DNA of 64,000 nucleotides, from positions 184,752-248,751 of the IMG/VR virus record IMGVR_UViG_3300042308_001616, one strand, 5' to 3'. The translations under genes were made by a program, and so were the position numbers. The notes under the pieces are model-generated. The model worked only from the letters and a program-made list of their open reading frames with translations. It did not search any database and had not been told where the DNA came from. This DNA is from a virus. Position 1 is the first letter of the stretch; each line of letters starts with the position of its first letter. Below are positions 18,101 through 25,896 of the stretch, one piece after another.

Positions 18101-18854
18101 ATTCGATATGTTGAGTAAAAGTTTATTAAAAAAAATTACTACTATTAAAAATCCTCAGGGTGGTGAAACAAAAATTATTGACTATAAACCTTTACAATTC
18201 CCAGGATTTGCACAAAAACCAGCACTTGCGGGTGATAAGACAGATGTAAATACTAAAGATAATAGAGTACTACAAAAGATAATTCAAGATGATTCTAAAA
18301 TAAGTTTTTCTTTACAAAAGATTAAAGCTCGTGACTTAAGTCAAGGATCAATATTCGATATGTTGAAGAATTCTAAAATAAGTGTTTCATTACAAAAGAT
18401 TAAAGCTCGTGATACAAATCAGGGATTAATACCAGATATGTTGAAGAAAAGTATACTTCCAACAACTCTACAATTCCCAGGATTCGCACAGAAACCATCT
18501 TTCTCTAATGATACGAGTGATTCAAATACTATAGATGCAAGAAAACTAAATGAGATACTCACACAGGAATCTAAATTCGTACCTGCTGCTAAAGAATTAT
18601 CCAAAGGAAACATCGACAAAATATTACAGACAAGTATACTTCCACCAGCTTTACAATTTCCAGGATTTGCACAAAAACCATCGTTATTTAACGATAGAAG
18701 TGATGTAGTACAAAGATCAAATGGAACTCTAAATGATATACTCACTCAAAGTACTTATAAACCAGCACCAAGAACTGCATCAGAAGGTTCATTGGCAGAA
18801 ATAGTTAAAAAATACTCAAAAGTTCCGTCTATATTCAAACCACCTGGCAAGTAA
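15105..18854 (+). CDS. Large tail/baseplate protein with eight C-terminal LQFPGFAQKP repeats
   Basis: A 1249-residue protein. Residues 1-490 look globular and are not recognised. A Gly/Ser linker follows (GGGSSGTGDDAQMG, about 468-480), then a helical part. From residue 649 the motif (L/F)QFPG(F/W)(A/G)QK(P/N) occurs eight times, starting at nt 17049, 17280, 17433, 17688, 17940, 18192, 18468 and 18651. Each is usually followed by D-x-(T/S)-D, L-x-x-I and (S/K)-x-G-x-I-x-x-(M/I)-L. Copies 4-6 are nearly identical in DNA and 252 nt apart, so they arose by recent duplication. The repeats may be docking motifs for a partner such as the spike. A role in the baseplate is inferred from its place between hub-like and spike-like genes. 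Confidence 0.75.
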   Translation: MDIDKIFTAGFWNEKKNSTKNYLKSQANVFIPHKDRWVGQLIDAHFESLNYTGEKDLDTKQRFDIRRDTFNKFGDWGTDYFLHDLQFQRLNNPVSFQGTIREAYSGKNTRPAIDTTGWEHQDPVIYGFEVIIDAASSPLLNGAVFDFIKQFESISEIASKKQVYEDFMLQFKKIFKLKGTPPTRTETPDRSDYLSWPGPKDNLSAFANSKQFQNRYSRGKNAYLGHYLQKISGLHKLIERNTSTENAYLNEYGKDIITLTFNEDVTGTMATLSHLYKMLYWSKPNGKSLIPENLLRFNCEIVVCEVRNFNRVRKSLKGDAIEILKDNVSRHIYSIRECQFYFDKPSHDDTIDLGNIKPFEGVDVTFDYKYSSTKFERWSYDPNMFGKYIGYNNGAMWKIGNNRVDNAQRDFTEDYDPEKNSGLQKQVPKFFTQKTNTLGQAGISRMELIRKYPITPADIEDEEDSGGGSSGTGDDAQMGAKPPGKFRSALSEFKKKSIVLLVRNAKRIYRPILGALTDQIKQRFDLFNSHFNKIKRMAGINGLDTEPNNVYLDGKQVTEFGIFFDVRNQFDEWLGDNLTTKLVSSGKDALMKEFGKDKFKDSGFITKIKEAFGFHKSEGTLLDIIDKYSQLPTVIANNSPSNGITYDPLQFPGFGQKPSGDSTDTNTKSQDPLTQIIKTASKLSDSLQKIAAKTTSQGSINDMLSKSPLQNTVTVGNSTIYYYKPFQFPGFAQKNKIETLQSDQTGNLLLKDILAVDSIITKQQNTNLKNKMPGNALQFPGWAQKPSLASDTTDVNNQTGNLLLKDILAFDSKLKDTLLKFRARDVSQGSIFDMLSKSLLKTITTITTPQGTKQTIYEYKPLQFPGFAQKPALAGDKTDVNTKDNRVLQKIIQDDSKISFSLQKIKARDVSQGTIDDMLSKSLLQTGTIITTPQGTKQTIYDYKPLQFPGFAQKPALAGDKTDENTKDNRVLQKIIQDDSKISFSLQKIKARDLSQGSIFDMLSKSLLKKITTIKNPQGGETKIIDYKPLQFPGFAQKPALAGDKTDVNTKDNRVLQKIIQDDSKISFSLQKIKARDLSQGSIFDMLKNSKISVSLQKIKARDTNQGLIPDMLKKSILPTTLQFPGFAQKPSFSNDTSDSNTIDARKLNEILTQESKFVPAAKELSKGNIDKILQTSILPPALQFPGFAQKPSLFNDRSDVVQRSNGTLNDILTQSTYKPAPRTASEGSLAEIVKKYSKVPSIFKPPGK
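17049..18680 (+). repeat. Eight tandem coding repeats (LQFPGFAQKP units)
   Basis: Repeat starts are 231, 153, 255, 252, 252, 276 and 183 nt apart, all multiples of three. The central units share long identical DNA stretches, so copy number may vary between isolates and short-read assembly may collapse them. Confidence 0.9.
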
Positions 18855-18871
18855 ACTTAACTATATAGAGT

Positions 18872-21175
18872 ATGTCGAAAAGAAGCAAACTTGAGAAAAT
18901 AGTAATAGAGAAGGGTCGAACGTACTTAGGTGTCGTAGAAGACAATAACGATCCGGAAAGACTATGTAGATGTAAAATAAGAGTGTTCGACGTGCATGAT
19001 GCACAAGACTGGAACATAGGAGTTGAATTTAAAGGACAAGAAACCACCGTTAAAAATGGTAAATACCAAATCGAGACAAAAAACCTTCCGTGGGCAACAC
19101 CATGGAAAGATTTGAATGGTAATGCAAACACCGTTCCTGATATAGGAAAGGTATTGATAGTCGTATTCGAGAATGGAAATCCGAACACACCAGAATACAT
19201 AAGTGCAAACCACTACAACAGAAACTTAGAACTCAAGCTGAACAAAGAAAATATGAGTCAAGCTGACTATCTATCCATGAAGTCTTTGTTATTTGATCAC
19301 AAAACACAAATTTATGTTAATGAGTCTGAAGGATTGAAGTTTGACCATAAGTTCAATAACATAAATATAAAGGATGATAGTATAAATATAAATCTAAAGG
19401 ATAATCACGACTCTACGATTTATATAGGAACTCCTGGTGCAACACAACGTGCGATATTAGGTGATAACTTTATGGATTGGTTTGATAAATTCTTAGACCT
19501 ATTTCAATCAAATACTGCCATGCTTGGAAATATATTCTTTCCAATTGCATCAAGTCCTGCACTACTTGAACACATTGCCTACTATAAAGCAATAAGAGAC
19601 CCTAAACTACTCTCTAAACACGTTAAGATAGTTGATAATGATAGTGTAAGAAAACAACAACGTCTAACAGATTCCACTATTGGTGATAATTGGGAGTCTA
19701 CGGTGAAACAGAATGAACTTTCTACGGTAGATGATGTACCATATACACCAACAGATGGTTCTTCAGGTTCTACATTTCCAACAGATGACTCTAATAAAGA
19801 AAATAATTCTAAAACTGAACCTCTTACTAAAGAACCTCATCCTGATTGTAGAACCATAATTCAATTGATGAAACAAAAAGGTTATATACTAAACACCGAT
19901 ACATTGAAGTTAAATCTTATTGCAGTAAGAAAACAATGTTTAAAACCAGGTGACCCATATACAGATGAGTTTAACGATACACTTTACATAATGTATATGA
20001 ACGAAAAGTTGGAGTGGGTAGTAAATAATTATAGTTTCTCTACGGTCGCAGGAAAAGACTTCACAATAACAGAAGAAATAATATCAGAACGAATCAAATT
20101 AGACTCACTGACAGATTCACAGGTAAGTAGCCTTAGAGAAATATCAGTATTCAAAGACGGTTCTGCAACTAATGTTAGTAGAATAGGAACCAAAATAACT
20201 GTAAAAGAATACCTTTCTATAAAGGGACAGGATGGTGCCAGAATTTTAGCACCGTCACAATATATAGACAGTTTCGAATTACGAGATGGCGCACTTTATT
20301 CCAGACCACAAGCAAAACTGAACTACTGGTACGACAAAGAACTCTATAAGCCTGACTTTTATCCTGAGTGGATGAACAAACCTATTGTTTCGAGTGATAC
20401 AATAAAAATTGGGAAAGGATTTCCAAATGGTAAGAAGGTCGGAAATTGGTCCATATATGGTGATCATTGTCTTCCAACCAAAGATTCATTAAAAGACCTA
20501 ATAAATATGTGTCAAAAACATATTGATAAGTATGGAAATAGTCTAACATATACACTCGTAATGAAAGATGACTGGGATGAAGCTTCAAAAAATGCGGAAG
20601 TAAATAAAGATGATCCGAGTATCGATCCAAATAAAGTTGGTAAAGAGAAAACAGAAGAAAAACCGGCAGAGGTTGTAAATAAACCTATAGAGAAACCAGC
20701 GGAACTTCCGGGTGAGAAAGACGTTCTTGCATTCCAGGTATGGGCTAATAAAAATGGTGCAAGTATACCTGAGGACAACACATGGAGTACATCAATACAG
20801 GATGTATGGCAGTCTAACGGTAAGAACTTTTTAAAGGGCGGTTCTACAGGAATGAGTACTGTATTAAAATTGGCCTATTCCAGATTACAACCATACGGAT
20901 ACTTTTCAACATCTTCAGAAGGAACATCATACAAATCTGACTTTAGAAATGGTAGTTATGAACTTAGAGTATTTGATGATGGAAGTTTCTTAGTGATGGA
21001 CGCACAAAGGAAGAATGAGAATGGATATGTAGAAGGTACAATATATATGCTCAAAGGTAAATACGAAGATGGATTCCTTAGTATAATTGTTACTGAAGAC
21101 ACAAGACAACCAGGTAGTGCACAAAGAACCGTTAAGGATGAAGATGCTTGGGCAAATATTAGAAAAATTATCTAA
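18872..21175 (+). CDS. gp5-like central spike protein with N-terminal OB fold
   Basis: A 767-residue protein. Residues 15-115 fit the gp5/VgrG OB domain: YLGVVEDNNDPERLCRCKI, LPWATPW, then VPDIGKVLIVVFENGNP. In T4, gp5 sits under the hub and pierces the outer membrane. Residues 290-590 include a region rich in His, Trp and Tyr that I do not recognise. The C-terminus after a Glu/Pro linker (about 590-620) has DVLAFQVWANKNG and may be a wall-binding or second enzymatic unit. No gp5-type lysozyme is seen, which fits with separate hydrolase tails nearby. Its last 4 nt overlap the end of the convergent gp53-like gene. Confidence 0.78.
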   Translation: MSKRSKLEKIVIEKGRTYLGVVEDNNDPERLCRCKIRVFDVHDAQDWNIGVEFKGQETTVKNGKYQIETKNLPWATPWKDLNGNANTVPDIGKVLIVVFENGNPNTPEYISANHYNRNLELKLNKENMSQADYLSMKSLLFDHKTQIYVNESEGLKFDHKFNNINIKDDSININLKDNHDSTIYIGTPGATQRAILGDNFMDWFDKFLDLFQSNTAMLGNIFFPIASSPALLEHIAYYKAIRDPKLLSKHVKIVDNDSVRKQQRLTDSTIGDNWESTVKQNELSTVDDVPYTPTDGSSGSTFPTDDSNKENNSKTEPLTKEPHPDCRTIIQLMKQKGYILNTDTLKLNLIAVRKQCLKPGDPYTDEFNDTLYIMYMNEKLEWVVNNYSFSTVAGKDFTITEEIISERIKLDSLTDSQVSSLREISVFKDGSATNVSRIGTKITVKEYLSIKGQDGARILAPSQYIDSFELRDGALYSRPQAKLNYWYDKELYKPDFYPEWMNKPIVSSDTIKIGKGFPNGKKVGNWSIYGDHCLPTKDSLKDLINMCQKHIDKYGNSLTYTLVMKDDWDEASKNAEVNKDDPSIDPNKVGKEKTEEKPAEVVNKPIEKPAELPGEKDVLAFQVWANKNGASIPEDNTWSTSIQDVWQSNGKNFLKGGSTGMSTVLKLAYSRLQPYGYFSTSSEGTSYKSDFRNGSYELRVFDDGSFLVMDAQRKNENGYVEGTIYMLKGKYEDGFLSIIVTEDTRQPGSAQRTVKDEDAWANIRKII

Positions 21176-21636
21176 GAAATACCACCAATTATTATTTTAC
21201 CATTTTCTACCGTTACTGGTGGTTTTGGTGTAGGATTTGACGTTGGTGGATAAGATCTATTAGGATCTGAATTTGATGTCTTATTAAATCGAGAGGCTTT
21301 AGATGGTCTTATTTCCGTAATTTCATCAGATTTACTATATCTATAATCATCTATATCATCTTTAGATGGATATACTATGGCCATACCGGATAATATAGAT
21401 AATGGGTTGTCTATATTATTCAGATAAAGTAAAACGTCTATATCTTCGTAACTTTTCCCATCATAATCACCATAGATTGAATCTATGACTAAGTCTATCC
21501 TACCTTCCTCATGTGGTTGTACTATATATTGACCAAAATTTTGTGTTCCGTAAACAAAATCAGGACCGTGCATATCAACCACACGTCCACCATAGTCATT
21601 GACAATATTATTCACTTGAATAGATTTTATATCCAT
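21172..21636 (-). CDS. gp53-like baseplate wedge protein, putative
   Basis: A 154-residue protein. The segment IDLVIDSIYGDYDGKSYEDIDVLLYLNNIDNPLS (given in part here: DVLLYLNNIDNPLS, then GMAIVYPS) has the form of gp53/LysM-like baseplate units, where a residue pattern of NNIxNP follows a helix. The end is a Pro/Asn-rich tail. It is read leftward with the next gene, from a start 17 nt after it. The call rests on pattern and neighbours. Confidence 0.6.
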   Translation of the reverse strand: MDIKSIQVNNIVNDYGGRVVDMHGPDFVYGTQNFGQYIVQPHEEGRIDLVIDSIYGDYDGKSYEDIDVLLYLNNIDNPLSILSGMAIVYPSKDDIDDYRYSKSDEITEIRPSKASRFNKTSNSDPNRSYPPTSNPTPKPPVTVENGKIIIGGIS

Positions 21637-21653
21637 TTTTATTTTTATTTTTG

Positions 21654-23531
21654 TTATTGTTCTACAGTAATTTTGTCAAATCCAAAAGTTCCTGGGGCAG
21701 AAGTTATCTCATCTTTAGATAATTGTGGATCAATCTCCATAAATGTTCTTTGTGCATCAATAGTTCTTAGATACCCAGAGTTGAACTTAGCCATTATCTC
21801 ACTCAATCCCCATGGACGTGCATTCTGTAGTGTAAATTCTGCTTTTATTGTCGACGGTAGGTCATTGAATGCCAAAGTAGGACCTAATGAAAGACTAACA
21901 CTCTGAGTATACATATCACCTGCACAGAAAACAGGTCTGAGTGGATTTCCGATTGTGATATGCCATGGTGTTGAAGGAAGTCCGGATAAAGAGTGCACAA
22001 TACCCATCATTTCAACCTTATACTTTTTAGCAATTGTATTAAGACCAGAATTAATAAACCGTTGAACACCGTTTATAGTTTTACTCTTAACATCTTTGAA
22101 TTTTGCAAGTGATGCATCTTTCTTATTTCTCTCACGAGATTCTTTTTCACTTTTCCAAATATCATCACCAACATTATCACCTGGTGCATAATGCTTATCC
22201 TGCCAATTTTTAATGTCATTTTCAGTAGGATCTGCAATTGTTGTACCATCAGTTCCATCTTGTAAACGTTTTTTTATTCTTGCTCTACTCTCCGCATCGT
22301 TTCTCCTCTTTTTAAAGAAATCTTCTCTTTGTTTATCCTCATCACCTTCTTCCATTGCAACCAACGCCTCCTGCATTTGACTGTTCAACGCCTCTTTAAT
22401 TTTAACAAAAGAATTAATAATTGTTTGTCCGACTTTTTTCAACATACCCAATGGGTTGTTGAAAAAATCGGCCATAATACCGGCAGCTTTACCTGTCAAA
22501 CCATAGTTTACACTCTGTGATGTACCGAACTTAACAATCATACCGAGTATATCCATCCAAACAATAGTTGGATCTATTCCTGAAATAAACTTAAGTTCAT
22601 ACTCACAAATCATTTTTATAGAAACTTGACAATCTAATCCAGATCCGGCCTGTTCCTGTGCAACAGTCGCACGCCTTTTGGCTTCTTTTATTAGGTTAGG
22701 ATTCCCGGATGGTATAATATTTTCATTACTGAGTAGTCCTAATTGTCCCAAAAAGGTTCTTTGACCTAATTCGGTAAATCCTGGAAGTGGTATAGCGTTA
22801 CCTAAACTTCCCAGAACTCCACCTAATTTACTATTTGGTCCTAATACATCATCTCCAATTTTGTTCATAATTGATTTAAAGTCAGCCTCAGCCTCTATCC
22901 ACTTTTCACCAAATGTAAAATTTATAAAACTCTCTTCACCGGGTTTTACCCAAGATATTAAAGTTGCTAGTGCTGCTGACTCTTTGAACTTACCATCCTT
23001 ATTTTTCGCTCTAGGTGCAATTATATTGTCTCCTACCGGCATTGCAAACTTGCGTGCAATCATAAGACGATTATTTGGATAAACACCCACATCTTTAAGA
23101 TAGGCAAAGTCTGACATTTTTAGGGAACCTTTGGTATTGGCAAAGTGTTCTACTATGTTCATTATACTTGTGTCATACACATCATCATTGTGTAGTGATT
23201 TACGTGTTTTTGCTTTATTTAGAGTGGTAGCATCAATATCAGCGTCATCAATTTCCATTCCAGGTGCCCAAGACATAGACCCACTTGTAAACTCTTTTAT
23301 ACCAGGCCAAGCTCTAACAACACGAAAACCACTAAAAAGTGAGTTTCCTTGAAATCCTTGATCCACCACACTATCAGAAATATTGGCATTACCAAATCCT
23401 TTATTGTATGCTTCTACGTTAGTAGCTCTTTTTGAACCGTCGTTGAAACTAGATATTCCAGTGTTGGTCGTACCTGACCAGACATCAATAAGTCCGAGTG
23501 GAGACCCGCCAAGTATACTACCTAATGCCAT
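21654..23531 (-). CDS. Baseplate tube-junction protein (gp48/gp54-like), putative
   Basis: A 625-residue protein starting MALGSILGGSPLGL. The C-terminal part TPWHITIGNPLRPVFCAG, SLSLGPTLAFNDLPS and LQNARPWGLSEI resembles the end of T4 gp54/gp48, which cap the baseplate and start the tail tube. A charged coiled-coil region lies at about 380-470. Transcription is leftward, opposite to the hub and spike genes. A late-type AT-rich leader precedes the ATG. Confidence 0.6.
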   Translation of the reverse strand: MALGSILGGSPLGLIDVWSGTTNTGISSFNDGSKRATNVEAYNKGFGNANISDSVVDQGFQGNSLFSGFRVVRAWPGIKEFTSGSMSWAPGMEIDDADIDATTLNKAKTRKSLHNDDVYDTSIMNIVEHFANTKGSLKMSDFAYLKDVGVYPNNRLMIARKFAMPVGDNIIAPRAKNKDGKFKESAALATLISWVKPGEESFINFTFGEKWIEAEADFKSIMNKIGDDVLGPNSKLGGVLGSLGNAIPLPGFTELGQRTFLGQLGLLSNENIIPSGNPNLIKEAKRRATVAQEQAGSGLDCQVSIKMICEYELKFISGIDPTIVWMDILGMIVKFGTSQSVNYGLTGKAAGIMADFFNNPLGMLKKVGQTIINSFVKIKEALNSQMQEALVAMEEGDEDKQREDFFKKRRNDAESRARIKKRLQDGTDGTTIADPTENDIKNWQDKHYAPGDNVGDDIWKSEKESRERNKKDASLAKFKDVKSKTINGVQRFINSGLNTIAKKYKVEMMGIVHSLSGLPSTPWHITIGNPLRPVFCAGDMYTQSVSLSLGPTLAFNDLPSTIKAEFTLQNARPWGLSEIMAKFNSGYLRTIDAQRTFMEIDPQLSKDEITSAPGTFGFDKITVEQ

Positions 23532-23566
23532 GATTCAGATTTTTTTTTATTTATATATTAATTGAG

Positions 23567-23956
23567 TTAGTAGTCCCTTATTATCTGTGAGTTACTGAAC
23601 TTTGAAAGATTCTCAAATAACGAATCCAATATCTCAGGACTCTTACGAAACTCATTGTAGAAAACCAGCACGTTGAAATCATTCTGACCTAACATTTTTC
23701 GAAGGTTCAGAAGCTTCTCTATCGAGAACTCACTCTCGAAGTCGGGTATATAGTATATATCTTTACCCTTTTCAATCGCTTGCTGGATTTTATTGAAGAC
23801 AACAATTTTAAGATAGGTGCGATCTTCCTCACTGGTAAGCTCTTCTTCTTCCATTATCTTCCTTATGTCTATTATGTACTTGTTCTTCACCCGATTGACT
23901 TTCATATATTTGTCCATCTTCTTTCGGGTCCTAACATACACGCAGAAAAAATTCAT
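23567..23956 (-). CDS. Uncharacterised small protein
   Basis: A 129-residue protein rich in Glu and Lys; no family recognised. The C-terminal half (IYYIPDFESEFSIEKLLNLRK, NVLVFYNEFRKSPEI) reads like a P-loop-type fold without a Walker A loop. The ATG at 23956 is used by convention, but the ATG 13 codons later (MDKYMKVN) follows AGAAG and may be the real start. It ends 36 nt before the gp48/54-like start, so the two may share transcription. Confidence 0.7.
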   Translation of the reverse strand: MNFFCVYVRTRKKMDKYMKVNRVKNKYIIDIRKIMEEEELTSEEDRTYLKIVVFNKIQQAIEKGKDIYYIPDFESEFSIEKLLNLRKMLGQNDFNVLVFYNEFRKSPEILDSLFENLSKFSNSQIIRDY

Positions 23957-24059
23957 CCATCGTATTAACTTTTAAAGTCCGCACTAGCGGCGTTCGATTA
24001 TATATCAAACAAATGTCACTCCGCACGAATTAAGAGAAAGGCCATTTAATATATAAGTT

Positions 24060-25439
24060 ATGAAAAGATACTCTGACAAATTCCTGAACCAATCCGGAAA
24101 GCTTAAAAATGCCAAGATTGGCTTTGAATTCGAGTTCTACGTAAAAGATTTGTCTTTCTACAAAACATTGGAACTTCTCAATATAGATTTAGAACCAGTT
24201 AAGGTATGGGGATTCAGGAAATACCACTCTGATTTCACACCAGATAAAGATAACTTCAAAATAGAACCAGATTTATCGGGTGGATCCAATATGGTCGAGT
24301 TAGTAACCGGTCCATTGGATTATTACAATGCAAAATATTATCTAATAAAGATAATAAGCTTTATCAATAAACACGGATACACCAACGATAAATGTTCTAT
24401 ACATTTCAACCTTTCGTTTGATGATGAGGAAATGGATTTGAACGACCTCAACATACTAAAACTAATATTGACAACTGACGAAGAAGAATTATATCGTGCA
24501 TTTCCTACCAGAAAAGACAACGTATATGCCAAATCAGTTAAGAAAATAATACCATTCAAAGAATATGACTTTTTTAATATACCAATTGGTGTCGTAAAGA
24601 ATAATCTGAGAATGCCTAACGACAAATACTATGGTATAAACTTTCTTCATATAAACGAGGATAAAGAAAAACAGAGACTCGAGTTCCGCTATATCGGTGG
24701 TAAAGATTATGAAAAAAACATCGGCCAGTTAATATACTTTATGGAGAAGTTTATAATAGATGTTCATGATAGTATAAACGCAAATTTTGACGCAGAAGAT
24801 ATAAACAAACTCGAGGAATATCTCGAAGAAAACATTAGATTATTCAAAAACTTTTCAAAATATGATAATTTCATTGTTGAGTTTCCAACGATACAACTAC
24901 AGATTGATCAAATAAGTGAATATAATACTGTAAATGCTTACTACGATAAAATATATCCAAAGATATACAAACTAATCGATTCTACAGATAATCTATCCGA
25001 TTGTATAATAAACTACGTAACAGCAACACAGACTACCGAAATAGTTGATGCAGATTTAAAAGCAACATCTACAATTACAAATGTAGACCTAATAAATTGT
25101 AATTTATCCGGAGTCTTTGAAAATTGTAACTTATTAGGATGTGATGCAATAAACTCACAATTCAGTAAGTCACGTATGGTACACTCAGAGATAAACAAAT
25201 CTAAAGTACTTTCATGTAATGTTGATGGAACTACACTAAACAATTGTTTCTTTATGGATGGATACCTCAATGGTGATATGAATGGCGGTGTTTTTAGATC
25301 CGGTGAACTTGGACCATACGCATCACTTGATGCAGAGGTCAAAATAGTTAATGATACAGACAACTTCTTCGACTACAAATTCGACGATGAGTCTAAAGGT
25401 GACAAACAAGGAAAAATAGCAGGGTTCGGAAAGAAATGA
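24060..25439 (+). CDS. Amidoligase-like enzyme with pentapeptide-like C-terminus
   Basis: A 459-residue protein. IGFEFEFYVKD (about 21-31), EPDLSGGSNMVELVTGPLDYY (in part: VELVTGPLDYY) and SIHFNLSF fit the putative amidoligase family related to glutamate-cysteine ligase, which joins amines to carboxylates using ATP. The C-terminal about 110 residues (ADLKATSTITNVDLINCNLSG as a pattern of x-x-(N/D)-(L/V)-x) resemble a pentapeptide-type beta helix. The start MKRYSDKFLNQ is a weak form of the genome's N-terminal tag. The gene overlaps the next by 4 nt (ATGA). In other contexts amidoligases modify peptides or cell walls; the substrate here is unknown. Confidence 0.75.
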   Translation: MKRYSDKFLNQSGKLKNAKIGFEFEFYVKDLSFYKTLELLNIDLEPVKVWGFRKYHSDFTPDKDNFKIEPDLSGGSNMVELVTGPLDYYNAKYYLIKIISFINKHGYTNDKCSIHFNLSFDDEEMDLNDLNILKLILTTDEEELYRAFPTRKDNVYAKSVKKIIPFKEYDFFNIPIGVVKNNLRMPNDKYYGINFLHINEDKEKQRLEFRYIGGKDYEKNIGQLIYFMEKFIIDVHDSINANFDAEDINKLEEYLEENIRLFKNFSKYDNFIVEFPTIQLQIDQISEYNTVNAYYDKIYPKIYKLIDSTDNLSDCIINYVTATQTTEIVDADLKATSTITNVDLINCNLSGVFENCNLLGCDAINSQFSKSRMVHSEINKSKVLSCNVDGTTLNNCFFMDGYLNGDMNGGVFRSGELGPYASLDAEVKIVNDTDNFFDYKFDDESKGDKQGKIAGFGKK

Positions 25440-25870
25440 GACTTAGAAGATACACAGAATACATAAACGAGTCTATCAACCTAAACGGACTCACTAAGAC
25501 CGACATAGAACTTATGTTAGAAGATCTTACATTGGACAGAGAAACATTTCCAGAGGAATTGGAAATATCACTAACACAAGGTAAGACCGCTAGACCAACG
25601 AACCAAGATGGTGAAATGATATTCAGCTTCTCACTCGTACCAAGAATAGAGGTAATGATAAAAGTTATGAATCCACCGAGAACATTTAGATCATATGGTG
25701 ATGATATTAGAAATTGTCTTGTGAAACTTAGTAAAGAGTCAAAGTTTACTGATGTAATCAATAATCTAAGAGAAAGACTCGACTATTACGATCTAACGGT
25801 AGAACAACCGGTTGTTCCACACAACCTCGATTACATATTGGTAGTGATAAGAACCAAAAACGAAGAATAA
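25436..25870 (+). CDS. Uncharacterised tagged protein
   Basis: A 144-residue protein with the N-terminal tag MRLRRYTEYINESI, which ends in the I-x-E pattern of T4 gp21 cleavage sites. The rest is a small alpha/beta domain (EMIFSFSLVPRIEVMIKVMN) not recognised. It is translationally coupled to the amidoligase-like gene through ATGA. The tag is seen; delivery into the capsid is inferred. Confidence 0.8.
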   Translation: MRLRRYTEYINESINLNGLTKTDIELMLEDLTLDRETFPEELEISLTQGKTARPTNQDGEMIFSFSLVPRIEVMIKVMNPPRTFRSYGDDIRNCLVKLSKESKFTDVINNLRERLDYYDLTVEQPVVPHNLDYILVVIRTKNEE

Positions 25871-25896
25871 TATATACAAAAAAATTAATAAAAATA

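Noticed and set aside
17049-18680. CRISPR array
   Set aside because: The repeats are in frame in one long gene, have coding-type variation and no constant spacer length.
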